A stretch of DNA of 64,000 nucleotides, taken from NCBI RefSeq assembly GCF_013032505.1, contig NZ_WQCG01000001.1:868001-932000 (forward strand), written 5' to 3'. The notes under the pieces were generated by a model. That model had not been told where the DNA came from and ran no database searches. It was given only the letters and a program-made list of their open reading frames with translations. The translations under genes were made by a program, and so were the position numbers. This document shows positions 17,033 through 28,484 of the stretch, one piece after another. Within the stretch, counting starts at the first letter, position 1. The number at the start of each line of letters is the position of its first letter. The stretch comes from Ruegeria atlantica. Its GTDB lineage: Bacteria > Pseudomonadota > Alphaproteobacteria > Rhodobacterales > Rhodobacteraceae.

Positions 17033-17993
17033 ATGCCTATTGGAATTGGCGTTCGACAAAGCCTCGGAAAATGTCAGCAGACGTTGACTTTTTTCATCCC
17101 AAAGATGCAAGCGTGCACAATGAAAACTCTCATATAGAGTAGTACGCTGGCAATTTTCCAACTCAGAATGGTCACGCAAAACCTCGTTTAGCCGATAAAA
17201 CGGTATGCGGCTGGCCAGGTGGTGAACATGGTGTACGCCGATATTAGCAGAGAACCACCGAAGGATGCCTGGTAGGGCATAATGAGAACTTCCACAGAAT
17301 GCGGCGTTCTGAAGGTTCCACCCCTCTTCCCGTTCCCAGGTCGTGTGTTCAAACTGGTGTCGAATATAGAAAAGCCAAATACCAATCGATGATGCGACAA
17401 TCATGGTTGGTAGGAAACATACGCTAAAACCTCAATGCCTCCGGCCGAAAAAAAAGGGCCAATATCCCTGCAATTGCAGCGTTTGTTCCCATCGCACTTG
17501 CCCAGTACAGCCAGCCAGAACGCATGAAACCAAGAGGTAAACAGTTTTGAATAAAGAACGTATAGATCGGCGCAACACCGAACAGGAAGACGGGGTTCCG
17601 CGTCAGACGATACGCGGCACGCCCGAACCACCTCCGCTTCAGGTACTCTTCAGTGGTCAATGTAGGGATGTCACCCATACCACGCCGATCAAGGTTACCG
17701 GTTGAGGCTTGGTGAATCGCATGGCTTTGCCGCCAAACGTCATAGGGTGTCAGGGCAAGTACACCTAGAACCCGGCCGGTCCAATTGCAAACAGTGCGAC
17801 TTCTAAAGAAAGATCCATGACCGCAATCATGCATAATGATGAAGGTACGCACCAGAAATGCGGCATTTAGGATGGCCAGTAATATTGCGATCCAGACACT
17901 AATAGATAAAGCTATCCACGCTAGCGCCCATAGCGCGAATAAGGGGACAACGGTGATCGCAATTTCATAAACACTGCGCTTTGCATCGGGCAC
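17024..17993 (-). pseudogene. fatty acid desaturase, broken by two frameshifts
   Basis: Membrane di-iron desaturase. Box 1 (HDCGHGSFF), box 2 region (HAIHQASTGNLDRRG) and the distal HQFEHTTWE and HHVHHLASRIPFYRL are in three different frames. Frame 1 runs 17993 to about 17450 and shifts in the T8 run (plus-strand A8 at 17444-17451). Frame 2 encodes SAGGIEVLAYV and is lost near 17405-17415, where one T appears missing from a T run. Frame 3 encodes the C-terminus. Restoring one T at each site gives a continuous protein. Box 2 reads HAIHQ where HxxHH is expected. An in-frame TAG at 18018-18020, where TGG would fit, may also cut off the N-terminus. Confidence 0.82.
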
Positions 17994-18076
17994 ACGGTAT
18001 TGCGCGAGCGCCCGCGTCTAGTCTTCTGGTTGCAACTTACTTGTTCTCCAACGGCGTATAGTAGCCCAGTGTGCAA

Positions 18077-18101
18077 ACGGGCACCCAGAAAGGGTGCCCG
18101 T
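18077..18101 (-). terminator. hairpin terminator of the cold-shock gene
   Basis: ACGGGCACCC (18077-18086) and GGGTGCCCGT (18092-18101) pair perfectly over 10 bp around AGAAA, just past the cspA stop. The following U tract is short (TTT), so termination strength is uncertain. Confidence 0.65.
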
Positions 18102-18107
18102 AAAAGG

Positions 18108-18314
18108 TCAGGCGAGTGCCAGATTGGCGGCGCTTTCGCGTCCGTCACGGCCAGCCTCGACGTCAAAAGTAACCTTTTGGCCATCCTTCAGTTCGCTGAT
18201 GCCGGAACGCTCAACTGCTGAGATATGCACGAACACGTCGCGCTTGCCATCTTCAGGCTCGATAAAGCCAAAACCTTTGGTTGAGTTGAACCATTTTACT
18301 GTGCCATTTGCCAT
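18108..18314 (-). CDS. cold-shock protein, CspA family
   Basis: 68-residue single cold-shock domain, an RNA/ssDNA-binding beta barrel. RNP1 (KGFGFIEP) and RNP2 (VFVHISAV) are intact and the start [18 protein letters not shown] is canonical. ATG 18314 follows TAGGAG at 8 bases. A strong hairpin follows the stop. The roughly 290 bases upstream could hold the long structured leader usual for cold-shock mRNAs, but no specific element was identified. Confidence 0.95.
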   Translation of the reverse strand: MANGTVKWFNSTKGFGFIEPEDGKRDVFVHISAVERSGISELKDGQKVTFDVEAGRDGRESAANLALA

Positions 18315-18982
18315 GGTGGAAGTCTCCTAATACGTGCCGCCCGCATCATTGCGGCGACTCGGCGTGGTCGGTCTGAATCGAAAGACTGAACGCCGAATTG
18401 GGGAGACAGCAGGTCGAAAAAGAAAAACGTAAGCCTCGTGTATATGGACTTCGACTACGCACGATACAAGCCTTGATGCTTTTGCGGACAACAGAGAATT
18501 TGAGCCTGTCTGGCTTAGAACTAGGCAAGTAGAGGTGAAACCGTTGCTCTTCGATCCAAACTTGAAGGTGGCTTGGGTCAGCGGCACAGAAGACTAACGA
18601 TCATTTTTGGGAAATTATCCTGCTGCATACGAGACAGCGATAAGCGTCCGTTTTGGTGCCTTGGCGAGACTTTGCAAAGTCCGCTTTCTGCGCATCGCAG
18701 ACCTTCGCGCCCTCAGGACCACTTGCGTGCCCAGCACACGCTGCCTTTCGCCAACAGAAGTCTGGGTTTAAACAATGACGCTGGGTGGAGCGCCTCAGAG
18801 ATCGAGCGTCCTGACGATTTCGAGGCGCATATGGAGTGCCAGAACAGTTAGGCCTATAAGGCTATCCAGCGCCTTGGCACGGCGCTTTTGATTCATCGCG
18901 CTGACTAGCCGGATGATCCGAGCTAAGTGGGCCGTTCTCGCGCGTGCATGAATGCAAAGGGCATCTTCCGTGAAGAATTCCA
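18315..18982. other. 668-base intergenic region between cspA and the giant kinase
   Basis: Contains the cspA leader, a degenerate copy of the intergenic repeat (about 18645-18705: GCGTCCGTTTTGG, AAAGTCCGCTTTCTGCG, GACCTTCGCGCC) and a pyrimidine/purine-mixed stretch before the kinase. A 92-codon plus-strand frame at 18573-18851 crosses the repeat and is not supported as a gene. Confidence 0.5.
18645..18705. repeat. degenerate intergenic repeat copy
   Basis: AGCGTCCGTTTTGG and AAAGTCCGCTTTCTGCG followed by CAGACCTTCGCGCC match the order of conserved blocks in the copy at 11519, with substitutions. Confidence 0.5.
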
Positions 18983-21900
18983 GTGACTTCTCTTACATGT
19001 TCTCTAAACTCCGGGCAGTTGTTAGTCAGAATTGACGTGGGAGTTTGGGCTCAATTGGGCGACAAAAAGGCTTCAGGGACCCCAATAAGTCCCGCGCCAT
19101 CATCTGCGCCAATTTCGGAGTTAAGCGCAGCTGATCAACAGGCGCGGTTTGAAGCCACCGCTCAGGTGATGCAGGCGATCTCTGTGACCAAGGACGACGT
19201 TCAGCCGGTTTGCGATCTGATTGTTACGCTTGCCAAAGACCTTTGCGACGCTGTTTTTGCTGGTCTGGTTCTTGGACAGGAAGGCGACGCTCTTCAGCGG
19301 CTCGTGGCCAGTGTTAACCTGCACCCTGACATTCAGCAGCTCTGGCGCGACGGCAAATACACGATGGAGCCGGGCAATTCTCTGGTGACTGAAACAATCC
19401 TCAGCGGCGAGACCAGACGCGTTGTGGATATGGGAGACACTGATTTCCACAAATCCGGTGATGAGCGGTTCAAGCTGATTGTCGACAAGCATGGGTGCCG
19501 CAGCAATCTGTTTGTTCCGTTAAAGGTGGATGGCGGTGCAATCGGATGCTTGATGTTGGCGCGAGACGAGGTGCGGCCCTATACCGACGATCAGGTCAAG
19601 CTCGTCGAAACCTTTGCCGCCCAAGCGGTAATCGCCATTGAGAATGCTCGCCAATTTCGCGAATTGCAGATCCGTCTGGCACGCGAAGGCGCCACGCGTG
19701 AAGTTCTCGAGACAATTAGCCGATCGCGGGAAGATGAGACGCCGGTGTTCCAGACGATCCTGGAAAACACAGCCCGGCTTTGCGAAACGGATGTCGCCAC
19801 ACTAAGCCTTTTGAATGAAGCAGGAACCCACCTCGAATATGCGGCCCATTTCGGTGATCAGTTGGCGACCTACGAGGTTGGCGTAGATCGTTGGTCACTG
19901 GTCTCACATCTCCAGATTGCGGAGTCCGTTCGCGAGGCACGCGTTATTCACAATGTCGATTTGCGCCTGACTGACCAGTATATCAAGGGCGACCCATGGC
20001 GCCGTCAACTTGTAGACGAAGAAGGTGTCCGGTCATTTCTGACGGTCCCATTAATGTCGGCAGATGGCACGCCCGTGGGCGTTATCGGGATTTACCGACG
20101 TGAGGTTCGGGCCTTTACAGACGACGAGATTTCTCTGGTTGAGGGCTTTGCCGCCCAGGCCGTGATCGCCTTGGACAACACGCGACAATTGAATGAGCTG
20201 CACACGCAATTGGAGCGTCAGACGGCAACGCAGGAAATTCTGACGGTCATTAGCCAAAGCCGTGATGACGATGCGCGCGTCTTTGATTCAGTGCTTCAGC
20301 AGGCCACCAAGGTATGTGATGCAGATCAGGCGGTACTTATTTTGATCAACGCTGCAGGGACCCACGGGAGGTTGGCTGCGAATTGGGGGCATCAGAGAAC
20401 CGAATTTGATGTTGGAGACGAGTGGCAGTTGGATGAATCGATTCCAATAGCCACTGCGATACGAACAGGTAAGGTTGGTCGCATCGATGATTTGACCGAC
20501 ACGTATTTTTATCGCTCGGGCCATCCTACAGCTGCCATGATGGTTGAGATCGAAGGCATTCGGTCACGCGTTACAGTCCCCCTGATGCAAGGAGATCAGG
20601 CCATCGGTGCCATCGCGGTCAGCCGCCGTGAGGTGCGGCCATTTGCTGACCCTGACGTGCAGTTGATTGAAGAATTCGCCAAGCATGCAGTCATTGCCAT
20701 CGAAAACACGCGCCAGTTTCGTGAAGTTCAGGAACGACTTGAACGGGAAGAAGCGTCGCGCGAAATCCTCGAAGTCATCAGCCGCAGTCGCGATGACGAT
20801 AGCCCTGTCTTCAATAGCATACTCGAAAATGCCAGCCGTTTGTGCAAAGCGCCGCTGGCCTTTCTGTGTGTCGCCGATCACGAACGTGGCCTCGCAACAA
20901 TTCCGGCCAATATCGGTGCGCGAACGGATTTTGATGAGGCCCTGAAGGGGTTCGTGGAGCCCTTGACGCGCACGGAACTCGTTGCAATCCGCCCTATGAT
21001 CGATGGCCAGGTCATCCGGCAAGACGATATTGCAGATGATCCGCTTTATTATCAGGATCGCGATCCAAAACGGGTTCAGATGGTTGAAGTGGAAGGGGCT
21101 CGCTCGGTCCTTGCGGTACCGTTGATGAAAGACGACACGGGTCTTGGGGTGATCGTTCTCTATCGCCGTGAAGTTTCGCCATTTTCGGATGATGATGTCG
21201 CTCTGGTCCAAACCTTTGCGGCCCAAGCCGTGATCGCAATGGATAACGTACGCCAGTTCCGAGAGGTGCAGGACCGTACCGCGGAAGTCACGCAAGCCTT
21301 GGAGTATCAGACTTCAACATCCGAAGTGCTGCGTGTGATCTCAGCGTCTCCCAATCAACTGTCGCCCGTTCTGGACGCCATTCTTAAAGAAGCGTCGCGC
21401 ATCTGCGAATTGCAGGATGCCTATGTCGCAATGCTCGACCCGGACGATGGGCTTTTTCATGTGCACTCGACGCTCACACAAGACACGGCCTTTGCAGAGT
21501 ACGTCAAAGCTCACCCGATTTCGCCAGCGGAGAACGGTGTAAGCGGGCGTGCAATCTTGTCGAAACGCACAAGCTATGTCGAAGATGTCGAAGCAGATGA
21601 CACCTATACCTGGTTGGAAGAAAGCGGCGTGGGTGATTACAAATCATTGCTTGGACTTCCGCTGGTAAAAAACGGGGAAGTCGTAGGCGTTATCTCTCTT
21701 GGGGCGCCAGTGGTCTCGGGTTTTTCCGCCAAACAGATCAAACTGCTGGAAACTTTTGCGGATCAGGCGGTTATCGCGATTACCAACGCAAACCTTTTCC
21801 ACGAGTTGGAGGAGCGGACAGAAGAAGTCACGCAGGCGCTGGAGTATCAGACCGCCACTTCAGACGTATTGTCGGTGATTTCGCGATCTCCGAATGAGCT

Positions 21901-24900
21901 GGAGCCGGTACTGAAGGAGATACTTAGAGTCGCCAGCCGGATTTGCGAGCCAAAATATGCGGCAATCTCGATTCTGAATCCCCAAGACAACCTTTACCAT
22001 ACTGACATCATGCTCGAATTTGACAGTGATTTCATGAAGTTCATGAAGGCACACCCAGTGCCGGCAGGTCATGGGAGCGGTATTGGCCAAACAGCTGCAC
22101 GTGGAGAAACAGTCTACTACGAGGACACTGAAGCTAACGAATACGCCTGGAAGGAAGCCGCACGTATTGGCAAGTATCGCTCGCTTCTGGGTGTCCCATT
22201 GGTCAAGGAAAAGGTTGTGGTCGGTGTGATCGTGCTCTGCCACGACAAAGTTGCACCATTCAATTCAAAACAGATCGCGCTCTTGGAAACGTTCGCCTCC
22301 CAAGCGTTGATTGCTATCAATAACACACGGCTTTTTGAACAAGTTCGGGCGCGCACGGCCGAGGTCGAAGAGGCATTGGTGCGCGAACGTGCCAGTGCTG
22401 AAATCTTGCACCTCATCAACGAAGCATCGTCCGAAATCCAGCCTGTGTTCGACCTTGTCGTGCAAAAATCCGCTGAGCTTTGTGGGGCGCAGTTCTGCGT
22501 TCTCGAACGCTTTGACGGCAATCTCTATCATTTCTGCGCACAATACGGGTTTCCGAAGGCTACTTTGAAGGCACTGACTTCGGACTATCCATTGAAAGCT
22601 TCCAAGGGTCATCTGGCTCCATTGGTCGTGGAAAGCGGCGAAGTCCAGCATCTAGCAGATGCACGGGGGCCCGAGTATTTCAGCCCAGAGCTTGCCCGAA
22701 AGGCTGGGTATCGGCGCTTGATGGCCGTACCGATCCGGGCAGAGGCGCGGATTTGGGGCGTCATAATTGTCGGTTGGGCCGAGGCAGGACCGCCGCAACA
22801 AAACAGCGTCGAACTCGTTCAGGGTTTTGCGAATCAAGCCAGCATCGCCATCGAGAACGCACGGCTATTTCGGGAAACTCAGGAACGCACTGCTGAAGTC
22901 GAGGAGGCGCTGAAGTATCAGACGGCGACGTCTGAAGTGCTCGACGTCATCTCGCGCTCACCCAACGATCTTCCTCCGGTTTTGGACGCCATTCTTGAGG
23001 TCTCGTCGCGTATCTGTTCACCGGAATACGCGTTCTTTGCAATGAAGGATGCTGACGATGGCCTATACCGCGTGGCCATGTCCCACAATGTAAGTGATGC
23101 TTTTCTCAAATTCCTGTCCGACAACCCTATCGCGCCAGAAGAGGGGTCTTGCATCGGGCGCACGGCTCTGCAAGGCAAGACGGTCTATATAAAAGACACC
23201 CGCAGGGATCCGACTTACACATGGAAAAAAGCGGCTGAGATCGGGGACTATCTTACCACTCTTGGTGTCCCTTTGGTCAGCAATGGCGTAACCGTTGGCG
23301 TTATTGTTATGGCGCATCGGCAGGCAGCTGCGTTTAGCGACAAACAAGTCAGCCTACTCGAAACCTTCGCGTCCCAGGCCGTGATCGCCATCAACAATAC
23401 GCGACTGTTCAAAGAAGTGCAGGCCCGCACTGCAGAAGTTGAAGAGGCATTGGGGTATCAGAAGGCGACATCCGAAGTGCTCGAGGTGATTTCCCGTTCC
23501 CCTGACGCTTTAGAGCCGGTTTTGGAAGCGTTGGTAGCGGTTTCGTCGCGCATCTGCCGCCTGCAGGATGCTTTCGTGGCGCTTAAGAAACCCGAGGATG
23601 GAAAATTTCATTTCTTTGCCGGGCACAATCTCACAGAGAGTTTTGCCAAATTCCTCGAGTCGCATCCATTTGAACCGGGCGAAACGTCGGCGACCGCCCG
23701 GGCGCTCTTATATGGGCGCGCCGACTACGTTGAGGATACTCAAGCGGACCCTAACTATGATCCGGTCCTTAGGTCCAACTTGCAAGGATACAGGTCGGTT
23801 CTCTCTGTACCTTTGATACGCGACGGTGACACGATTGGTGTCATCAGTATGGGCAGCCGAAATAAAGCCGCCTTTGAGGACAAGCAAATCAAGCAGATGG
23901 AGACCTTTGCATCGCAGGCGATCATAGCGATTCAAAACTCTCGATTGTTCAACGACACGCAAGTCGCACTCTCGCGCCAAACTGCAAGTGCGGATGTCCT
24001 CAGAGTGATCTCGGAATCTCCGACAAATACCAAACCGGTTTTTGAGAAGATCGTTGAACTGGCCACCGCACTGATCGACTGTGACTTGTCGATTGCCATT
24101 CAAGCCAATGAGTCTGAACTCTGGCAGGTTGCCGTAGCAACTCCGGACGGAGCCCAAGAAGTCACTTGGGAAGAGCGGCTCCCAATCGACCCTGAAGATA
24201 ACTTACCGTCCCAGGCAATAAAAAACGGCAAGACTCTGCACATGCCAGAGCGGCGGTTTGATGAGCTCCCTCCGCGCGACCAAAAGATCATCCGCGAGAA
24301 AGGGTTTAAGTCATCCTTGATCGTGCCTTTGATGCGCGGGAAGGAGTGTTTTGGCGCCCTGGTTTTCATTCGAAAAACATCCACAGTTTTCAACGATGAT
24401 GACGTGGCCATTGCCGAGTCGTTTGCCGATCAGGCAATCATCGCGCTGGAAAACGTGCGTCTGTTCAATGAAACTCAGGCTTCCTTAGCGCGCCAGACTG
24501 CCAGTGCTGATGTACTGCGGGTAATCAGCCAATCGCCCTCAGATACGACACCTGTTTTTGAGGCGATTGTGAATTCCGCGACACAGCTTGTTTCTTGTGA
24601 CATGGCAGGCGCCGCTTTGTCAGATCACAGTTTCTGGTGGCAAGTGGCTTTGGCCACGCCAAAAGGTCTTCTGCGTGATTTCGGAAGAACCCAACACCCG
24701 TTGGACCCGAAGGATAATTTTCTGTCGTCCGTGTTACTGTCGGGGAAAACCATGCATGTACACGATTTGTCGTCGCAGGGCTTACCGCGGTTGGCCAAGA
24801 AGCTACATGAAGAAAGCGGATTTGAAGCTTTCCTTGGCGTACCGTTGATGCGCGGAGACAAGTGTTTAGGCGGGCTCTATTTCATCAGGAAATCAAAAAT

Positions 24901-26575
24901 ACCGTTCTCAGACGACGATATTGCGATGGCTGAGTCTTTTGCAGATCAGTCTGTTATTGCCATCGAGAACGTGCGCCTATTCCGCGAGGCCGAAAAGGCC
25001 CGTGAGGTGGCCGAGTCTGCTAACGAAGCAAAAAGTGCGTTCCTCGCCACCATGTCCCACGAAATCCGCACACCGATGAATGCCGTCATTGGGATGAGTG
25101 GGCTCTTGATGGATACTGAGTTGGACGCCGAGCAAAGCGATTACGCCAACACGATCCGCGACAGTGGCGACGCACTACTGGGCATAATCAACGAAATCCT
25201 CGATTTCTCAAAAATCGAAGCCGGGCAGATGGACATCGAGAGCCATCCTTTTGACCTGCGTGACTGTATCGAAGGCGCGCTTGATCTGATAGGCGGCAGA
25301 GCTGCGGAGAAGCAGCTTGATCTGGCCTATGAATTTGACGACGCTCTGCCTCTTGCAATCAGCGCTGATTTGACCCGGTTGCGGCAGATCCTGCTGAATC
25401 TGCTTTCTAACGCGGTGAAGTTCACTGAAAGCGGTGAAGTAGTTCTATCTGTTGAACAAACCGCCAATAAACGCGGATCGCTTGAGCTGACTTTCAAAGT
25501 CCGTGACACTGGTATTGGACTGAGCGAAAAGGGGATGAGCCGTCTGTTCCAGTCCTTCAGTCAGGCAGACAGCTCAACAACCCGCAAATATGGCGGCACC
25601 GGACTCGGCCTGGCAATTTCCAAGCGTCTTGCGGAACTCATGGGCGGCACCATGTGGGCACGAAGTGACGGTGAAGGGCATGGTTCGACCTTTATGTTTA
25701 CGATCCGGGCCAAACCCTCCAAACCGGTCAAATCATCGTCGCGCGATCTGGTGGGCGTTCAGTCCGAGCTTGAAGGCAAACGCATCCTTATGGTGGATGA
25801 CAACGCCACCAACCGTAAAATCTTGTCGCTCCAGACCGAGAAATGGGGCACTAAAACCACTACCTGCGAAACCCCGTCCGATGCGCTGGCCACACTTGAG
25901 AAGGCTCAAAAGTTCGATCTGGCAATTCTCGACATGCACATGCCAGAAATGGATGGTGAGGAACTTGCCCGGAAAATTCGGGCCAAGCATCCGGACTTGC
26001 CGCTGATCCTCTTTAGTTCTCTTGGTCCGCGCGACATTGACCTCGAAGACGGCCTCTTTGCTGCCAACCTCACCAAGCCGCTGCGTCAGTCGCATCTCTT
26101 TGACACTCTGGTCACGTTGTTTTCAACCGAAGATACCCCAGTGAAGCCGGCCAAGCCCGTAGACAAACCCCAGACCGATCCAGAGATGGCAAAACGCCAC
26201 CCTCTGCGTATTCTGTTGGCTGAGGATAATTTGGTGAACCAGAAACTTGCGCTTCGCCTGCTTGAACAGATGGGCTATCGCGCTGATCTGGCCAGCAACG
26301 GCGCTGAGGCGGTCGAAAGCGTGAACCGGCAAGCATACGATGTCGTATTGATGGACGTGCAGATGCCCGAAATGGATGGGCTCGAAGCCTCACGCTGCAT
26401 AAACAAAGATTTCCCCGGGGAAGACCGACCGCGTATAATCGCCATGACCGCTAACGCTATGCAAGGCGACCGCGAGATGTGTTTAGATGCCGGAATGGAC
26501 GACTACATCGCCAAACCGATCCGCCTGCCTATTCTTATCGAAGCCCTTTTGAATGTTCCAAGGAAAAGCAAGTAA
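18983..26575 (+). CDS. giant hybrid histidine kinase with eleven GAF domains
   Basis: Up to 2,530 residues, no membrane segment. Eleven GAF domains each end in a near-identical helix (for example [17 protein letters not shown]), at about residues 222, 402, 577, 757, 937, 1117, 1296, 1476, 1657, 1827 and 2001, a period near 178. Linkers alternate ([36 protein letters not shown]). Then HisKA with His2026 ([10 protein letters not shown]), HATPase (N box [23 protein letters not shown] about 2206), and two receivers with Asp2317 ([12 protein letters not shown]) and Asp2458 ([12 protein letters not shown]). There is no own HPt; the next gene supplies it. The start is uncertain: GTG 18983 or TTG 19055 with GGGAG 11 bases upstream. 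Confidence 0.92.
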   Translation: MTSLTCSLNSGQLLVRIDVGVWAQLGDKKASGTPISPAPSSAPISELSAADQQARFEATAQVMQAISVTKDDVQPVCDLIVTLAKDLCDAVFAGLVLGQEGDALQRLVASVNLHPDIQQLWRDGKYTMEPGNSLVTETILSGETRRVVDMGDTDFHKSGDERFKLIVDKHGCRSNLFVPLKVDGGAIGCLMLARDEVRPYTDDQVKLVETFAAQAVIAIENARQFRELQIRLAREGATREVLETISRSREDETPVFQTILENTARLCETDVATLSLLNEAGTHLEYAAHFGDQLATYEVGVDRWSLVSHLQIAESVREARVIHNVDLRLTDQYIKGDPWRRQLVDEEGVRSFLTVPLMSADGTPVGVIGIYRREVRAFTDDEISLVEGFAAQAVIALDNTRQLNELHTQLERQTATQEILTVISQSRDDDARVFDSVLQQATKVCDADQAVLILINAAGTHGRLAANWGHQRTEFDVGDEWQLDESIPIATAIRTGKVGRIDDLTDTYFYRSGHPTAAMMVEIEGIRSRVTVPLMQGDQAIGAIAVSRREVRPFADPDVQLIEEFAKHAVIAIENTRQFREVQERLEREEASREILEVISRSRDDDSPVFNSILENASRLCKAPLAFLCVADHERGLATIPANIGARTDFDEALKGFVEPLTRTELVAIRPMIDGQVIRQDDIADDPLYYQDRDPKRVQMVEVEGARSVLAVPLMKDDTGLGVIVLYRREVSPFSDDDVALVQTFAAQAVIAMDNVRQFREVQDRTAEVTQALEYQTSTSEVLRVISASPNQLSPVLDAILKEASRICELQDAYVAMLDPDDGLFHVHSTLTQDTAFAEYVKAHPISPAENGVSGRAILSKRTSYVEDVEADDTYTWLEESGVGDYKSLLGLPLVKNGEVVGVISLGAPVVSGFSAKQIKLLETFADQAVIAITNANLFHELEERTEEVTQALEYQTATSDVLSVISRSPNELEPVLKEILRVASRICEPKYAAISILNPQDNLYHTDIMLEFDSDFMKFMKAHPVPAGHGSGIGQTAARGETVYYEDTEANEYAWKEAARIGKYRSLLGVPLVKEKVVVGVIVLCHDKVAPFNSKQIALLETFASQALIAINNTRLFEQVRARTAEVEEALVRERASAEILHLINEASSEIQPVFDLVVQKSAELCGAQFCVLERFDGNLYHFCAQYGFPKATLKALTSDYPLKASKGHLAPLVVESGEVQHLADARGPEYFSPELARKAGYRRLMAVPIRAEARIWGVIIVGWAEAGPPQQNSVELVQGFANQASIAIENARLFRETQERTAEVEEALKYQTATSEVLDVISRSPNDLPPVLDAILEVSSRICSPEYAFFAMKDADDGLYRVAMSHNVSDAFLKFLSDNPIAPEEGSCIGRTALQGKTVYIKDTRRDPTYTWKKAAEIGDYLTTLGVPLVSNGVTVGVIVMAHRQAAAFSDKQVSLLETFASQAVIAINNTRLFKEVQARTAEVEEALGYQKATSEVLEVISRSPDALEPVLEALVAVSSRICRLQDAFVALKKPEDGKFHFFAGHNLTESFAKFLESHPFEPGETSATARALLYGRADYVEDTQADPNYDPVLRSNLQGYRSVLSVPLIRDGDTIGVISMGSRNKAAFEDKQIKQMETFASQAIIAIQNSRLFNDTQVALSRQTASADVLRVISESPTNTKPVFEKIVELATALIDCDLSIAIQANESELWQVAVATPDGAQEVTWEERLPIDPEDNLPSQAIKNGKTLHMPERRFDELPPRDQKIIREKGFKSSLIVPLMRGKECFGALVFIRKTSTVFNDDDVAIAESFADQAIIALENVRLFNETQASLARQTASADVLRVISQSPSDTTPVFEAIVNSATQLVSCDMAGAALSDHSFWWQVALATPKGLLRDFGRTQHPLDPKDNFLSSVLLSGKTMHVHDLSSQGLPRLAKKLHEESGFEAFLGVPLMRGDKCLGGLYFIRKSKIPFSDDDIAMAESFADQSVIAIENVRLFREAEKAREVAESANEAKSAFLATMSHEIRTPMNAVIGMSGLLMDTELDAEQSDYANTIRDSGDALLGIINEILDFSKIEAGQMDIESHPFDLRDCIEGALDLIGGRAAEKQLDLAYEFDDALPLAISADLTRLRQILLNLLSNAVKFTESGEVVLSVEQTANKRGSLELTFKVRDTGIGLSEKGMSRLFQSFSQADSSTTRKYGGTGLGLAISKRLAELMGGTMWARSDGEGHGSTFMFTIRAKPSKPVKSSSRDLVGVQSELEGKRILMVDDNATNRKILSLQTEKWGTKTTTCETPSDALATLEKAQKFDLAILDMHMPEMDGEELARKIRAKHPDLPLILFSSLGPRDIDLEDGLFAANLTKPLRQSHLFDTLVTLFSTEDTPVKPAKPVDKPQTDPEMAKRHPLRILLAEDNLVNQKLALRLLEQMGYRADLASNGAEAVESVNRQAYDVVLMDVQMPEMDGLEASRCINKDFPGEDRPRIIAMTANAMQGDREMCLDAGMDDYIAKPIRLPILIEALLNVPRKSK

Positions 26576-26578
26576 TCC

Positions 26579-26920
26579 ATGAAAAACGGCCCAATTGATC
26601 TTGATATCTTTGCTGAACTCAAGGACGCGACTGGCGACGAATTTGCCGCCGAGCTTGTAAACACCTTTCTCGACGAAGCCCCCGGCATGATTGCCGAATT
26701 GAAAGCGGCTGCCGACGCGTCCGACCCCGATGGATATCGCCGCGCGGCTCATTCCATTAAATCGAATGCAAACACCTTTGGTGCGACTACGCTGGCCGAG
26801 TTGGCAAGAAAAATCGAGCTCGGGGACATGCCCGCGACTGGCGACTTTACAGATGCGAAAGCTCTAGAGACCGCTTTCGCCAAAGCTGCTGTGGCCCTGC
26901 GGACCCTGTACAATGACTGA
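26579..26920 (+). CDS. HPt phosphotransfer protein
   Basis: 113 residues, all-helical HPt domain with the phospho-accepting His58 in RRAAHSIKSNANTFG. It should shuttle phosphate between the receivers of the giant kinase and the receiver of the downstream cyclase. It begins 3 bases after the kinase stop and its own stop overlaps the next start by 8 bases (ATGACTGA), so the three genes are translated as one unit. Confidence 0.92.
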   Translation: MKNGPIDLDIFAELKDATGDEFAAELVNTFLDEAPGMIAELKAAADASDPDGYRRAAHSIKSNANTFGATTLAELARKIELGDMPATGDFTDAKALETAFAKAAVALRTLYND

Positions 26921-27938
26921 TGTACCCGGCCATCTCCTCATCGTTGATGACAACAAAGTCAATCGGCTACTCCTGTCTCGCAATGTTGAACTGTTGGGGC
27001 ACAAAGCCTCTGTTGCGGAGAACGGCCTCGTCGCGATGGAGATGTTGTCGAGTCAGTCCTATGACCTGCTTCTACTCGATATCGAAATGCCGGAAATGGA
27101 CGGGTTTCAGGTTCTGGAGGCAATCAATGCGGACCCCGACCTGCGCGAATTACCGGTAATTGTGACCTCCTCTGTCGAAGGGCTCGACAATATTGTGCGC
27201 TGTATCGAGTTAGGTGCGGAAGACTACTTGCCCAAGCCGGTGAACAAGACGCTTCTCAGCGCCCGCGTCTCCAGCGGCCTTGAAAAGAAGCGATTGCGGG
27301 ACGAACAAAGACGCCTGCTCGAGCGTTTCGCGACCACCGAAGTTGCGCAAGACCTGCAAGAGTCTGGCTTTGCCATCGGTGGTAAACGTGCAAACGCATC
27401 GGTTCTTTTTTGCGACATTCGCGGTTTCACAGCCCTTTCAGAAAACCTAGCACCCGAGGCAACAATTGATCTGCTCAACACCTTCTACACGTTGATGTTC
27501 GAGGCAGTGACCAGCAATGGCGGCATTGTCAGCCTTATGCTGGGAGACGGGTTGATGGCTCTCTTCGGTGTTCCACAACCTCTGAACAATACTGCGCAAA
27601 GTGCAGTAGCTGCAGGGCATGAAATGCATAGCATGATAGAGATGCTGAATCACGACCGGCTCGCAGATGGAGAACGGAATCTCAGGATCGGTATCGGTAT
27701 CGCCACAGGCGAAGTCGTCGCGGGCTATGCCGGCACTGACAACCGGGCGACCTATACCTGTATCGGATCCGCGGTAAATCTCGCAGCCCGATTGGAAGCG
27801 GAAACCCAGAACACCGGAAGCCGGATTTTGGTCGATCAAGAGACCCTGGATCTGCTCGACGGAGTTGATATTCAGGAGACTTTTGGCGGGACACAGATCA
27901 AGGGCTTCTCCGATCCATTCGACATTCACGCTTTGTGA
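26913..27938 (+). CDS. response regulator with class III adenylate/guanylate cyclase output
   Basis: 341 residues. Receiver domain 1-125: acidic pocket IVDDNK, phospho-acceptor Asp56 (LLLLDIEMPEMDG), and KP loop (YLPKPVNK). A coiled linker (KKRLRDEQRRLLERF) leads to a cyclase domain: VLFCDIRGFTALSE with the first metal Asp, MLGDGLMALFG with the second, and CIGSAVNLAARLE. It is probably the output of the phosphorelay, changing cAMP or cGMP synthesis on phosphorylation. Which nucleotide cannot be read safely from sequence alone. Confidence 0.92.
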   Translation: MTDVPGHLLIVDDNKVNRLLLSRNVELLGHKASVAENGLVAMEMLSSQSYDLLLLDIEMPEMDGFQVLEAINADPDLRELPVIVTSSVEGLDNIVRCIELGAEDYLPKPVNKTLLSARVSSGLEKKRLRDEQRRLLERFATTEVAQDLQESGFAIGGKRANASVLFCDIRGFTALSENLAPEATIDLLNTFYTLMFEAVTSNGGIVSLMLGDGLMALFGVPQPLNNTAQSAVAAGHEMHSMIEMLNHDRLADGERNLRIGIGIATGEVVAGYAGTDNRATYTCIGSAVNLAARLEAETQNTGSRILVDQETLDLLDGVDIQETFGGTQIKGFSDPFDIHAL

Positions 27939-28484
27939 TCTTCCGACACGAGTATCGTTTCTCAGATATCATTTCCTGAAAATTCGCTTAGGATCAAAGC
28001 ACCCCGCCGTCGCAGCCAGTGAACTTGGTTTTGCTAAAACAGGTCGTATTTTTTCGCCTGGCCATGGACCTATTGCCACAGACAAAATCGGGCTTCATTC
28101 GATGCGTGGAGAGCAGATGAAGCGAACTGTGATAGATGATTATCATCCGGGTTTTTTAAGCAATTTGTCCGATTCAATGGCCGCTTTGCAATAGTGTAAC
28201 ATTTGCTTTGCACCGCAGCGAACTTCCGCATTCCGCCCATCACGACGAATGCTGCGCTGGTCTCTAAGGTCGTCTATGGGCTCGAAGCGGTCGCTCGTAG
28301 AGTTTGGACGAATGTCTGCTCCGCGGACAAAGCAGACATACCTTCGGAACTAAAGCGCTGAGAAAGATCTACCAATCTCTGCAATTTGCTGACCCTTGGG
28401 CTTTTAAACAGTCACAGCAGATTGGATCGGATAAACGTGGACAACTGCGATCGTTTCTATACGTAGTTAGCCGTTCCTTTGGTT
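27939..28484. other. 546-base intergenic region with repeat copy
   Basis: Lies between the converging cyclase and LysR genes. About 28205-28335 is a divergent copy of the intergenic repeat. The remaining bases show no supported gene; the frame at 27865-28194 overlaps the cyclase and resembles nothing. Confidence 0.5.
28205..28335. repeat. multi-unit copy of the intergenic repeat
   Basis: Recognisable blocks: GCACCGCAGCGAAC, GCTGCGCTGGTCTCTAAGG, ATGGGCTCGAAGCGGTC and GTCTGCTCCGCGGACAAAG followed by CAGACAT. The block order matches the 11519 copy, with the half-units more diverged. Confidence 0.55.

Noticed and set aside
17024..17993. Programmed frameshifting in the desaturase
   Set aside because: Two separate shifts plus a substituted His box and a stop codon would all be needed; decay is simpler.
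18573..18851. 92-codon plus-strand frame before the giant kinase
   Set aside because: Crosses the intergenic repeat and has no start signal. Its last 25 codons look more protein-like, but not enough to call a gene.
18983..26575. Tandem array as a CRISPR or DNA repeat
   Set aside because: Periodicity is about 530 bases and only at the protein level; there are no short identical repeats with spacers.
27865..28194. Plus-strand frame overlapping the cyclase end
   Set aside because: Starts inside the cyclase gene, with no ribosome site or recognisable domain.
28205..28335. Structured ncRNA at the repeat copy
   Set aside because: Its blocks match the dispersed repeat elsewhere, so the structure is explained by the repeat palindrome.
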